DNA of 64,000 nucleotides from Alkalinema sp. FACHB-956 (GTDB taxonomy: Bacteria; Cyanobacteriota; Cyanobacteriia; Leptolyngbyales; Leptolyngbyaceae): assembly GCF_014697025.1 (NCBI RefSeq), contig NZ_JACJRC010000007.1, positions 124,001-188,000 of the forward strand. The letters run 5' to 3'. Every line of letters starts with the position of its first letter. The stretch's first letter is position 1. Both the position numbers and the translations under genes were made by a program. Under the pieces are notes generated by a model. The model was not told where the DNA came from, ran no database searches, and saw only the letters and a list, made by a program, of their open reading frames with translations. Positions 44,124 to 51,670 of this stretch are shown here, in pieces.

Positions 44124-45661
44124 CATTAGACCAGACACGATCGCAGACGTCTCAGCCGCAGATGTCTCAGCCGCAGATGTCTCAGCCGCAGATGTCTCAG
44201 CCGCAGATGTCTCAGCCTTCTTCTATCCCTTCCCAGGAGGCGCAACCGTCCCAGGAATCACACCCGGAAATCTCTCAGGAAATCCCTCAGGAATCGCCCC
44301 AGGCAACCCCTCCAGTGCCCCAAAACATTACCCTTGCCCAGCTATGGCGAGAATTTTTGCCCCTGTCGCTGAGTGATGTGACGATGGCCTGTGGCGATCC
44401 AGTGATTACGACCACCTTGGCCCACTTGCCAGAAGCACGACTCAACTTGGCCGCAGTCGGGTTGGCAAAATCCTTGGCGATCTTTTTTGAAAGTCCGATC
44501 ATCATGATCTTGCACGCCTCCAATGCCTTGGCAGGGTCAGCGGCTTCACGGCAAGCCCTTTGGCGCTTCACCTGTTTGGCGGGGGGTGGGCTGAGTCTGT
44601 TGCTAACGGTTTTGGCGTTGCCGATCGTGTTTAACCAGGTGGGGCCAACAGTTCTAGGCATTCCGATCGAGTTATTGACGACCGTGAGTCAGGTATTGCT
44701 CCTGATGGGCGGATGGGCGTTTGCGATCGCGTGGCGGCGCTATTTTCAAGGCTTACTGATCTACCATGGCCAGTCCCAAGCCCTCGCAAAAGCCAGTGTG
44801 GCGAGATTGACCACCCTGATTGCCATCATGGCGATCGGCTTTTGGCTCAAACTGTCCGGGGCTCTCCTCGCGGGTGCGGCATTGATGATCGGCGTCTTGG
44901 TGGAGGCGATCGTCGTAACGATCTTTGCCTACCGTTCCGGCGCGACGTTGCCGCCCCCCGATCCCCTGACTGCAACACAACCTGCAACACAACCCGCAAC
45001 ACAGTCTGCAACGCAACCAAGAACACAAACAGCGAAGCAACTGCCCCAGACTCTCAAAGCCGTGTGGCGATTTTACTTTCCATTGGCCAATTCCATGCTG
45101 GTGGTTTGGGGCGGACGGGCGATGTTGATTAGCCTTTTGGCGCGGGCCCAGGATGCCACCGTGGCGATCGCGGCTTGGTCGGCGGCCTGGGGGTTGGTGT
45201 TGGTGATTGCCAATTCCACCCGTATGGTGCAGCAAATGGTGATTAAATACCGTCGCCAAGTGGCCGATCGGCAGTTGTTGATCTTTGCGGTGACGGTGGG
45301 GGGCGCTTGTTCGGCGCTGTTACTGCTGATGAGTGCGACGCCGGTGGGTGAACAAATTGTTCGGAGTTTCATTGGCAATGATGTCATCTTGGCCGATCGC
45401 ATTAAGCCGGTGCTGTTGGTGTGTGCGGGTGTGCCTTTGCTGGTGGCGATGCAGAATGCAACCCAGGGCTTTTTGGTGAGTGAAGGGCGCACGGGATCGG
45501 TGAATTTTGCTACTTGGATTGGTACGGGGTTGTTACTTCTGATTGCGATCGGGGCGATCGATCGGGGGGTACCGGGATCCCTCGCGGCGGCGATCGCCAT
45601 GGTGGTGGCAATGCTGTCGGAGGTGCTTTGTCTGCTGTGGAAACGGCGCACTAGGGCGTAA
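44120..45661 (+). CDS. MATE-like multidrug/metabolite exporter
   Basis: 513 aa with about twelve hydrophobic helices in two halves split by a TATQPATQ linker near 295. The N-terminal 75 residues are polar low complexity with five 15-bp units encoding MSQPQ (44146-44220). The membrane body has LSDVTMACGDPVITTTLAHLP and ALAGSAASRQALWRFT. The GTG start at 44120 overlaps the SbnA-like stop (GTGA) and follows GGAGG by eight bases, so the two are coupled. Plausibly exports the product of the upstream enzyme; inferred. MATE call is by topology. Confidence 0.72.
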   Translation: MTLDQTRSQTSQPQMSQPQMSQPQMSQPQMSQPSSIPSQEAQPSQESHPEISQEIPQESPQATPPVPQNITLAQLWREFLPLSLSDVTMACGDPVITTTLAHLPEARLNLAAVGLAKSLAIFFESPIIMILHASNALAGSAASRQALWRFTCLAGGGLSLLLTVLALPIVFNQVGPTVLGIPIELLTTVSQVLLLMGGWAFAIAWRRYFQGLLIYHGQSQALAKASVARLTTLIAIMAIGFWLKLSGALLAGAALMIGVLVEAIVVTIFAYRSGATLPPPDPLTATQPATQPATQSATQPRTQTAKQLPQTLKAVWRFYFPLANSMLVVWGGRAMLISLLARAQDATVAIAAWSAAWGLVLVIANSTRMVQQMVIKYRRQVADRQLLIFAVTVGGACSALLLLMSATPVGEQIVRSFIGNDVILADRIKPVLLVCAGVPLLVAMQNATQGFLVSEGRTGSVNFATWIGTGLLLLIAIGAIDRGVPGSLAAAIAMVVAMLSEVLCLLWKRRTRA

Positions 45662-45668
45662 TCGCGTT

Positions 45669-46370
45669 ATGAGAATTTTACTCGTGGAGGATGAACCGGA
45701 TCTGGGCACGGCCATTGCGAAATCTCTGACGCGGGAGCGCTATATTGTCGATTGGCTGCAAGATGGCCGGGAGGCGTGGGATTGTTTGATGCAGCTGGAG
45801 GTGCAGTATACGATCGCGGTGATTGATTGGATGCTGCCGGGGCTATCGGGCATTGAGATTTGCCAACAACTCCGCAAGGCCCAGAGTGCGCTGCCAATTT
45901 TGATGCTGACGGCGCGGGATAGTTTGACCGATCGGGTGACGGGGTTGGATGCGGGGGCGGATGACTATTTAGTCAAGCCCTTTGGCATGGTGGAACTGCT
46001 GGCACGATTGCGGGCGTTGCAACGGCGATCGCCCCAATTGCAATCCCAAAGTTTACAGGTGGGGGCACTGACGTTGGACTATGGAACCTCGACAGTGAAA
46101 GTTTCCCTGCCGGAGACAGTGCTCACCCTGTTTCTGACGGCGAAGGAGTTTCAATTGTTGGAGTATTTAATGAAACATGCCAATCAAATTGTCAGTAGCG
46201 ATCAAATTCGCAATCAGTTATGGCCGATCAATTCTGATTCTTCTAGTAATGTGGTTGCCGCCCAAATTCGGTTACTACGTCGTAAATTTTCCGATCAAGG
46301 GGTTGATTCCGCGATCGAAACGGTTCATGGACTGGGCTATCGATTAAATATTGCCCGTTCTCCGGGATAA
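45669..46370 (+). CDS. rppA: OmpR-type response regulator, RppA-like
   Basis: 233 aa. Receiver domain with MRILLVEDEPDL, phosphoacceptor D53 (AVIDWMLPG), LTARD and VKPFGMVELLARLRALQRR, then a winged-helix DNA-binding domain (TAKEFQLLEYLMKHANQIVSSDQI.. RRKFSDQG..ETVHGLGYRL). Very close in wording to cyanobacterial RppA. Targets unknown; in Synechocystis RppA relatives respond to redox or nickel. It starts 8 bp after the exporter gene, so it may share that transcript. The stop is inside a 15-bp repeat set. Confidence 0.83.
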   Translation: MRILLVEDEPDLGTAIAKSLTRERYIVDWLQDGREAWDCLMQLEVQYTIAVIDWMLPGLSGIEICQQLRKAQSALPILMLTARDSLTDRVTGLDAGADDYLVKPFGMVELLARLRALQRRSPQLQSQSLQVGALTLDYGTSTVKVSLPETVLTLFLTAKEFQLLEYLMKHANQIVSSDQIRNQLWPINSDSSSNVVAAQIRLLRRKFSDQGVDSAIETVHGLGYRLNIARSPG

Positions 46371-46421
46371 GATTGCCGTAGCCAAGATTGCTGTGGCCAA
46401 GATTGCTGTGGCTAAGATTGC
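46363..46421. repeat. 15-bp units beginning at the rppA stop
   Basis: ccgggataagattg, ccgtagccaagattg, ctgtggccaagattg, ctgtggctaagattg from 46363 to 46421. The first carries the TAA stop (46368-46370). The fourth carries an in-frame TAA at 46413-46415. Confidence 0.88.
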
Positions 46422-46484
46422 CAGAATCCTTCTCTTTTTGCTTGCTTGCTGCCGATTTTCCCTTAAACCCCATTACCTCTCTTC

Positions 46485-47843
46485 ATGCGTCAGAGTCAAT
46501 TGTTCAACCGAACTCGTTTGCAGTTGGCAGCCTGGTATGCCAGCGTCATGGGGGTGATTTTGAGTGTGTTTGGGGGGATGGTCTATGTGCATATGGCGCA
46601 TAGTCACTTTGAGGCGATCGACGGTGAGTTACAAACCATTGCGGTCAGTTTACGCGATCGCATTCAACCAGTTTTGGACACGCCGGGAATGTTGCCGTCT
46701 ACAGGCATTCCAACGGTACCCGATCTATGTCTGGTGGGTCAGCCCTGTCCGAGTTCCAGCGGGAGTTCCCATCTGCATGTATTTGGCAACGATCAACCTG
46801 AACCCTATTATGTGCAGTTGATTAATTTATCTTCCCACGTCGTTGCCACGATTCATACGCCTCCGCATCCCCCTCGGCTTTCCTCTGCATTCCCCCACTC
46901 CGAAGCCCAGATTTCCCTCATTAATTTTCTGAATCCTTCGGTGCATCAATCGGCTATTCTGCTGAAAACCACGACGGGCCAGCCTTGGGGCTATTTGCAG
47001 GTGGGCCGATCGCTGGCGGGTTATAACCAACATTTAACGACGCTAAAAACAATTTTGTTGGTTGGACTGCCGATCGCGACGTTGGTGATTGGGGGGGCGA
47101 GTTGGTGGTTGGCGGGGTTGGCAATGCGCCCGGTTTATCTGGCCTATCACCAGATCCAACAATTTACTGCCGATGCTGCCCACGAGTTGCGAACGCCGTT
47201 GGCAGCGCTGTGCAGTACGGTGGAGGTGACGTTGGCGGATGCTGATTTAACGCAGGACAATGCCAGGACGACTTTGCAAACGGTGGAACGCCAAGCCCTA
47301 CGGCTGTCGCAACTGGTTCAGGATTTGCTTTTGCTATCCAAGATCGATCTGCAAGCGTGGCCTCAGAAGTTACAGCGGTGTTGTTTGAATGATTTAGTGA
47401 GTGATTTGGTAGAAGAATATTCTGCGTTGGCGTTGGCGTCTCAGGTGGATTTACGATCGGAGTTACCTAGCCAGCCGATGTTATATATCCAAGGAGATGA
47501 GGAAAAGATTTATCGATTATTGACGAATCTAATTGTGAATGCGATTCATTACACTCCTGCGGGGGGAGTGGTGACGGTGATTCTTGATAAACAGGATCGC
47601 TATGGGGTGATTCAGGTGAAGGACACGGGCATTGGCATTCCGATCGCCCAGCAGGCGCGGATTTTCGATCGGTTTTATCGGGTTGAAACCGATCGATCGC
47701 GCCGGACGGGTGGGTCTGGGTTGGGGCTAGCCATTGCCCAGGCGATCGCGCAAGACCATCGGGGTTCCATTCGGGTGACGAGCCAGGTGGGTCAAGGCAG
47801 TACTTTTAGGGTGTTTCTTCCGTTGGCCAAGGATGGGGGATAG
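46485..47843 (+). CDS. rppB: Sensor histidine kinase, RppB-like
   Basis: 452 aa. Two transmembrane helices (about 14-37 and 187-212) flank a periplasmic sensor domain of some 150 residues. Then HisKA with DAAHELRTPLAAL (H233) and an ATPase domain with NLIVNAIHYTP, DTGIGIP, GGSGLGLAIAQ. Partner of the RppA-like regulator 114 bp upstream. The periplasmic part is Pro/His-rich (TPPHPPRL), which could bind metal; inferred. Confidence 0.85.
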   Translation: MRQSQLFNRTRLQLAAWYASVMGVILSVFGGMVYVHMAHSHFEAIDGELQTIAVSLRDRIQPVLDTPGMLPSTGIPTVPDLCLVGQPCPSSSGSSHLHVFGNDQPEPYYVQLINLSSHVVATIHTPPHPPRLSSAFPHSEAQISLINFLNPSVHQSAILLKTTTGQPWGYLQVGRSLAGYNQHLTTLKTILLVGLPIATLVIGGASWWLAGLAMRPVYLAYHQIQQFTADAAHELRTPLAALCSTVEVTLADADLTQDNARTTLQTVERQALRLSQLVQDLLLLSKIDLQAWPQKLQRCCLNDLVSDLVEEYSALALASQVDLRSELPSQPMLYIQGDEEKIYRLLTNLIVNAIHYTPAGGVVTVILDKQDRYGVIQVKDTGIGIPIAQQARIFDRFYRVETDRSRRTGGSGLGLAIAQAIAQDHRGSIRVTSQVGQGSTFRVFLPLAKDGG

Positions 47844-47871
47844 GGGCTTAGGTTAGGGTTGGAGGCGTGGG

Positions 47872-48525
47872 TTAATCGTTGTTGTCTTTACGATCGGGGC
47901 GTCCGTCGGGCTGTTGGCCTTGGATGACTTGGGTGGAGTAGATGGCGACATCGCGGCGGATGATGTCTTCGACGGCTTCGTGGAATTTGGGAAAGCCTTG
48001 GCGATGGTTACTGTTGCTGTAGGGGCCGCAGAGTTCAAAGTATTGCCAGCCTTGGCTTTTGAGTTCTTCAGCGGCGCGGCGATAGTTACGCCAACGTTCT
48101 CCGTAGTTGAAAAATTGTTCGATCGCGGTGGCTCCGGCGACGACGGCGCTAATGCCAGTTGTCAAGTAACGCCATGCATCTTTTTGTCCCCCTTCTAGGC
48201 CGGGGTTAATGCCAACGAGAATGGGAACGAGAACGCTGCCGATAATGGCGGTGACGCGCAGGCGATAGTGCCAGTCGCGGGATTGGGAGGCGCGGCTTTC
48301 GATCCAGAGGACTTGGTCGAGCCAACGGGCAGTGAGATAGTATTTTTGGAGTTCGTCGAGGTCGATCGTGCCCATCATCTGCTTGAAGTCTTGCTTGAGT
48401 TGCTCGCGGTAGTCCTTGGACACTTCGGGCGGGGCGGCGGGGGCAGAGGGGACGACTACGGGCTCTGAGGCGGTTTCTGGGGCGGTGGATTCTGGGGTGG
48501 TGGAAGATGCAGACGGGTTGGTCAT
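47872..48525 (-). CDS. DUF4231 family membrane protein
   Basis: 217 aa. After a Pro/Ala/Ser leader of 33 residues, the DUF4231 pattern: YLTARWLDQVLWIESRASQSRDWHYRLRV, helix AIIGSVLVPILVGI, helix LTTGISAVVAGATAIEQFF, then NYGERWRNYRRAAEELKSQGWQYFEL. The two helices and the flanking motifs resemble SLATT-type two-helix proteins often tied to defence systems. No partner gene is adjacent. Convergent with rppB. Confidence 0.82.
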   Translation of the reverse strand: MTNPSASSTTPESTAPETASEPVVVPSAPAAPPEVSKDYREQLKQDFKQMMGTIDLDELQKYYLTARWLDQVLWIESRASQSRDWHYRLRVTAIIGSVLVPILVGINPGLEGGQKDAWRYLTTGISAVVAGATAIEQFFNYGERWRNYRRAAEELKSQGWQYFELCGPYSNSNHRQGFPKFHEAVEDIIRRDVAIYSTQVIQGQQPDGRPDRKDNND

Positions 48526-48714
48526 GGTGGTTTAGAGCAGTAGTTGGGTGATAACAGTCTGCGGAAATTTTAGCAAGGGGCTGGGGAGTTCAAGCGGTTT
48601 TGGAAGATTTTGATACTTGGGTAGGGTGGGGTGGGAGTCCCAAAATCCGTCAGTTTGAGCAGGAGTATGCACAACAGCTTGCTCAGCCGGTGAAACGAGT
48701 AGAGTTGCCGAAAG

Positions 48715-48981
48715 ATGACCATACAGACCTGTCCAAGTTGTGAGTCCCAAGAGGTTAGTCGCAATGGTCTCACCCGGCATGGCAAACAAAATTATCAATG
48801 TCGGGACTGTGGTCGTCAGTTTGTCCTTGATCCCGTCTGGAAAGCCATCACCCCACAGCAGTATGGACTGATTGAGCGGATGCTCCTCAATCGCGTCTCC
48901 TCTACCCAAGCAACGTCATCTACCCAAGCAACGTCATCGCTATCGATGTCTTGCCTTTCAGGAGACCACCCTGCATTGTAA
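48715..48981 (+). pseudogene. IS1-family transposase remnant
   Basis: The first 60 codons match the zinc-finger N-terminus of IS1-type InsA proteins: CPSCESQEVSRNGLTRHGKQNYQCRDCGRQFV. After LLNRV the frame runs into a duplicated 18-mer (ctctacccaagcaacgtcat at about 48900-48936) and loses similarity. No DDE part (InsB) follows. A dead element next to the ocp block. Upstream, an open 61-codon stretch (48558-48743) ends within it; origin unknown. Confidence 0.75.
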
Positions 48982-49138
48982 CGCTTTTACAAAATGGGCG
49001 ATCGCCACTCACGACTCCCTCCCCAAGAGCCTCAAACCCTCGGCTGTACAAGACAAAATACATTTTTTCCAGATTGTCGTTACGCTGTGTTATATTACGA
49101 TATGTAAACAAAAATTGCGTCTTTGTTACAAAACAGAT

Positions 49139-49158
49139 CGGTTGACATGAGACAACCG
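49139..49158 (+). promoter_or_regulatory. Small inverted repeat in the ocp leader
   Basis: CGGTTG (49139-49144) and CAACCG (49153-49158) with an eight-base spacer, 39 bases before the ocp ATG. Candidate operator or leader hairpin. An AT-rich TATATTACGATATGTAA upstream may be the promoter. Confidence 0.3.
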
Positions 49159-49196
49159 TGCAGTGAGTGCAAACATTGAACTATTACGAGGTTTTC

Positions 49197-50156
49197 ATGT
49201 CATTTACGATTGATTCTGCTCGGAACATTTTTCCTGGAACCTTATCAGCAGATGCGGTGCCTGCAATTAGTGCCCGTTTTGGGCAATTGAGCGCCGAAGA
49301 TCAACTCGCTCTGATTTGGTTCGCTTATCTGGAAATGGGTAAAACGATTACGATCGCAGCTCCTGGTGCCGCCAGTATGCAGTTTGCAGAGTCTACCCTG
49401 GCTCAAGTCAAGCAAATGTCCTATCGTGAGCAAACCCAGTTCATGTGCGATTTGGCCAATCGTGCCGATACCCCCCTCTGCCGGACCTATGCAACGTGGT
49501 CTCCGAATATTAAATTAGGTTTTTGGTATCAGTTAGGGCAATGGATGGAGCAAGGCTTAGTGGCTCCCATTCCTGAGGGTTATCGCTTGTCTGCCAATGC
49601 AGCTGCCGTTTTGCAATCTATTCGAAATGTAGAACCCGGTCAACAAATTACCGTTCTACGGAATTCCGTTGTAGACATGGGATTTGATCCGGCTAAGCTG
49701 GGGACTTATAACCGCGTCGCTGAGCCTGTTGTGGCTCCCAAGTCTGATGATCAGCGTCGCAAGGTGACGATCGAAGGCGTGGATAATCCTACGGTGTTGT
49801 CCTACATGGATAATCTCAACGCGAATGACTTTGATGCATTAGTGCAACTATTTACCCCGGATGGAGCGATTCAGCCTCCCTTCCAGCGTCCGATCGTGGG
49901 TAAAGAAGCTGTGCTGCGCTTCTTCCGTGAAGAGTGCCAAAATCTCAATTTGATCCCGGAGCGGGGTGTGTCGGAGCCTGCGGCGGATGGCTACACCCAA
50001 ATTAAAATCACCGGTAAAGTGCAAACCCCTTGGTTTGGCGGTGGTGTGGGGATGAATATTGCTTGGCGTTTTCTGCTCAATCCTGAAAATCAAATCTTTT
50101 TTGTCGCGATCGATCTTCTCGCGTCTCCTAAAGAGCTGCTGAACTTGATTCGGTAA
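49197..50156 (+). CDS. ocp: Orange carotenoid protein
   Basis: Blue-light sensor and quencher of phycobilisome energy. 319 aa. The N-terminal helical domain has the carotenoid-contact residues W41, Y44 and W110 and R155, which binds the phycobilisome. After the linker the NTF2-like domain has Y203 and W290, equivalent to Synechocystis Y201 and W288 (linker two residues longer), and W279. Every residue needed for ketocarotenoid binding and photoswitching is present. FRP downstream suggests the OCP1 type. ATG 49197 fits the family start; an intrinsic terminator follows the stop. Confidence 0.97.
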   Translation: MSFTIDSARNIFPGTLSADAVPAISARFGQLSAEDQLALIWFAYLEMGKTITIAAPGAASMQFAESTLAQVKQMSYREQTQFMCDLANRADTPLCRTYATWSPNIKLGFWYQLGQWMEQGLVAPIPEGYRLSANAAAVLQSIRNVEPGQQITVLRNSVVDMGFDPAKLGTYNRVAEPVVAPKSDDQRRKVTIEGVDNPTVLSYMDNLNANDFDALVQLFTPDGAIQPPFQRPIVGKEAVLRFFREECQNLNLIPERGVSEPAADGYTQIKITGKVQTPWFGGGVGMNIAWRFLLNPENQIFFVAIDLLASPKELLNLIR

Positions 50157-50175
50157 AGTTTAAATTGGTTGAATT

Positions 50176-50204
50176 AAGCGCCCTCTCTAGGGGGGCGCTT
50201 TCTT
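50176..50204 (+). terminator. Terminator between ocp and crtW
   Basis: AAGCGCCC (50176-50183) pairs with GGGCGCTT (50193-50200), followed by TCTTT. It lies 20 bp after the ocp stop, so crtW is either read through or has its own promoter. Confidence 0.8.
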
Positions 50205-50239
50205 TGTATGCAGACAACATCAGGAGGCCAAACGATCGG

Positions 50240-50989
50240 GTGAATACATCACGTTGGACTGGACTGAGCATTACCATCATACTGGTGGTTCTGTGGGGGA
50301 TCAGCCTGGGTTGGCTGCTACAAAGCAAACACTTACCTTGGTTCGCAACGATTCTTGGGATTCTAGGTCATACCTTTTTACAGACAGGATTATTTGTTCT
50401 AGCCCATGATGCAATGCATGTAAACTTAGTTCCCCATCAGCGTACTCTCAATCATTCAATCGGTCGATGTTTAATCTTGCTCTACGCTGGTTTATCCTAC
50501 GATCGCTGTCGTGAGAATCATTACAAACATCATCGTATACCTGGACAGGGGAGTGATCCTGATTTTCATACTGAAGGTAATAGTAATCCCTTTCATTGGT
50601 ATGTCAAATTCATGCAGGAATATCTTTCATTGAGTCAATTGGCTCGATTATTCATGGGACTCAGTATTTGCATGCTGTGTCTTGGCATCTCTATAACCAC
50701 GCTGACCCATCTCCTGCTATTCGAGTTATTGCCCCTCTGGCTGAGCTCTCTACAGCTCTTTTGGTTTGGGACCTATCTGCCCCATCGCCATCCAATCCTA
50801 AACCAGCGACACCAGGCTACGAGCAGTTACTATCCAGTGTGGCTATCCTTTCTGACGTGTTATCACTTTGGTTACCATTGGGAGCACCACGAATATCCCC
50901 GTACTCCTTGGTACCAGTTACCCGATCGCCGCCCTCAAAATATCGATAATCTTCAACCCCTATCAAAGCACTTTGCCAACATCGGCTGA
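50240..50989 (+). CDS. crtW: Beta-carotene ketolase, CrtW type
   Basis: Adds the 4-keto group to beta-carotene to make echinenone or canthaxanthin, the ligand of OCP. 249 aa, membrane di-iron enzyme. Histidine clusters: HDAMH (near 56-60), HYKHHRIPGQGSDPDFH and CYHFGYHWEHHEYPRTPWYQLP, plus FGTYLPHR. All are intact. The GTG start follows AGGAGG at 50222 by 12 bases; an upstream in-frame TTG would have to read through the terminator hairpin, so I reject it. Lies between ocp and frp. Confidence 0.92.
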   Translation: MNTSRWTGLSITIILVVLWGISLGWLLQSKHLPWFATILGILGHTFLQTGLFVLAHDAMHVNLVPHQRTLNHSIGRCLILLYAGLSYDRCRENHYKHHRIPGQGSDPDFHTEGNSNPFHWYVKFMQEYLSLSQLARLFMGLSICMLCLGISITTLTHLLLFELLPLWLSSLQLFWFGTYLPHRHPILNQRHQATSSYYPVWLSFLTCYHFGYHWEHHEYPRTPWYQLPDRRPQNIDNLQPLSKHFANIG

Positions 50990-51196
50990 TCCTAGACCAC
51001 TCCAGATGAATAAGTATAAATTACTATTTTGATTAGAAATTTCAAAATATCCTACTGAATAGCTTGTTTCCGCAAAAGGTGAGGCGTTAAGATACCTATA
51101 CTTTCTGACTCAACAGTGGTGGCTGACGGTTTCTCCCAGTCAGTAGCCATTTCAACGAGTAGCCATTTAAGCCATTTAACAAGTTAGGTTTAAGCA

Positions 51197-51523
51197 ATGC
51201 AAGCGACTGGAATTAGTTGGGCACCGACAGAGAAAACCATTGCAAAAGCTGCATTGGATTGTGCCTATGAACGAGAAACAGCCGCTCTTTTGCAGGAAGT
51301 GCAAGATCGGGCTAAAAATGTTTTGTGCTTAGATGATTTGTGGCAGTTACACGATTTTCTGAGTGCCCGTCGTCACGACATTGAAGGGAAGTACGAAGAG
51401 GATTGTGCTAGCTTACTGTTTGGGCTCGCTCGATTGGTGAAGGAAGGTTGGCTGACCGGAGATGAACTGACTGGGTTGTCTCCAGATAAGCGATCGAAGG
51501 TATCGGCCCTCGCTCGGATGTAA
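51197..51523 (+). CDS. frp: Fluorescence recovery protein
   Basis: Binds the activated OCP and speeds its return to the orange form. 108 aa. The key surface of the known dimer is present, one residue earlier than in Synechocystis: W49, H52, D53 and R59 in LDDLWQLHDFLSARRHDIEG. The start follows TTAGGTTTAAGCA. It is 207 bp after crtW and probably has its own promoter. No terminator seen before the convergent Wzc-like gene. Confidence 0.95.
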   Translation: MQATGISWAPTEKTIAKAALDCAYERETAALLQEVQDRAKNVLCLDDLWQLHDFLSARRHDIEGKYEEDCASLLFGLARLVKEGWLTGDELTGLSPDKRSKVSALARM

Positions 51524-51670
51524 GTCCATTGCTGCAAGCAGTTTGGTTAAATGGGCTGCTAAGTTCTTCGGACATCCAACACAGCCCAATGTTAGGAGAT
51601 TTGAACCACTCCAGATTTCCAGTTACTGATTTCTAGTTGCTGTAGTTAAATTATTGCTTAGACAATTGGT

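Noticed and set aside
48558-48743. Open 61-codon frame before the IS1 remnant
   Set aside because: Protein-like wording (KIRQFEQEYAQQLAQPVKRVEL) but no start and no family recognised; may be a gene end cut by the element. Not called.
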